NCBI GenBank assembly: GCA_944380515.1
Contig: CALWHT010000041.1
Span: forward strand, 1-64,000
Length of the DNA stretch: 64,000 bases
Reading direction: 5' to 3'
From: an uncultured Roseburia sp.
GTDB lineage: Bacteria > Bacillota > Clostridia > Lachnospirales > Lachnospiraceae
Shown here: one piece after another, positions 63,892 through 64,000 of the stretch
Layout of the letters: every line of letters begins with the position of its first letter
How positions within the stretch are numbered: the first letter of the stretch is position 1
Translations under genes and position numbers: made by a program
Notes under the pieces: model-generated
Database searches by the model: none
What the model was told of the DNA's origin: nothing
The model's input: the letters and a program-made list of their open reading frames with translations, nothing else

Positions 63892-64000
63892 ATGAGTATT
63901 ACTATTATCAATTCCCTGGATCATGAGCTTGTCCGTCGTGTGACGGAACAGGCTTCCGCCCGTGCGAGAGCTGCCGAAGCCGCTGCAGAAGCCGCTGAAT
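63892..64000 (+). CDS. Hypothetical protein, N-terminal part (runs off the window)
   Basis: The frame starts MSITIINSLDHELVRRVTEQ and continues ASARARAAEAAAEAAE, an Ala/Glu-rich helix. AAGGAG lies 6 nt before the ATG at 63892. Another ATG at 63888 gives only 12 codons. Too little is present for a family call. Confidence 0.6.
   Translation, partial: MSITIINSLDHELVRRVTEQASARARAAEAAAEAAE

Noticed and set aside
1-64000. CRISPR array, prophage, rRNA operon
   Set aside because: No regularly spaced repeats, no phage structural genes and no rRNA sequence were seen.

Overview
The window looks like a chromosomal segment of a motile, Gram-positive anaerobe of the class Clostridia, most probably a Lachnospiraceae gut bacterium. 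Support comes from the gene repertoire rather than from any search: a carboxyspermidine-type polyamine operon, class III fructose-bisphosphatase, AsnA, a separate PurO-type IMP cyclohydrolase plus free-standing AICAR transformylase, lipoteichoic-acid-synthase and YfhO proteins, a lysine riboswitch, LytTR regulation, and strong AGGAGG ribosome binding sites. Most genes lie on the minus strand.

The left end (1-8.1 kb) is accessory DNA. An IS3-type transposase reads out of the window. Next to it lie remnants of a Fic protein, a frameshifted TnpV gene, a Vat/XAT acetyltransferase fragment and an alcohol dehydrogenase fragment. Amid this debris sits an intact three-gene operon: HNH nuclease, PLD-helicase-DUF3427, and Nudix hydrolase. 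It is the best candidate for a genome-defence or DNA-repair system. Two further genes nearby appear broken by small indels (a 10-bp tandem repeat and an N-terminal frameshift).

From 8.1 to 21.6 kb there is core metabolism. It holds a deoxyinosine glycosylase and asnA, then a seven-gene polyamine operon (speA, speE-like, carboxyspermidine dehydrogenase, nspC, aguA, aguB, esterase) that converts arginine through agmatine and putrescine to spermidine. This operon has a roughly 430-nt structured leader with its own promoter and intrinsic terminator. Endonuclease IV and class III FBPase follow.

From 21.7 to 29.8 kb lies a second accessory cluster: a LytTR two-component system and, downstream, a FlxA-like protein, a FliD-like protein, a coiled-coil protein, a DUF4885-like protein (3' end degenerate), a truncated insertion sequence and a DUF6033 protein. 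Three of the products share a C-terminal [IL]D[IL][RK][IL] ending. A pair of LytTR-type direct repeats 21 bp apart lies upstream of the FlxA-like gene.

From 29.9 kb to the end the content is largely housekeeping. It includes dapA-dapB under a lysine riboswitch, an OB-fold ssDNA-binding protein, typA, a cytosolic CZB-domain chemoreceptor, tmcAL and the PurO/AICAR-transformylase pair. A long minus-strand run follows: ACT protein, PFL protein, glycosyltransferase; then polA, coaE, FtsA-like ATPase, WalJ-like hydrolase. After that come an aminopeptidase P, a thioesterase, a membrane chemoreceptor, YfhO and LtaS-like envelope proteins, tRNA-Leu(CAA), a small XRE-containing locus, lysA and azlCD. 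Two conserved-looking micro-proteins (35 and 46 aa) were found by reading the sequence. No CRISPR array, rRNA or prophage was seen.
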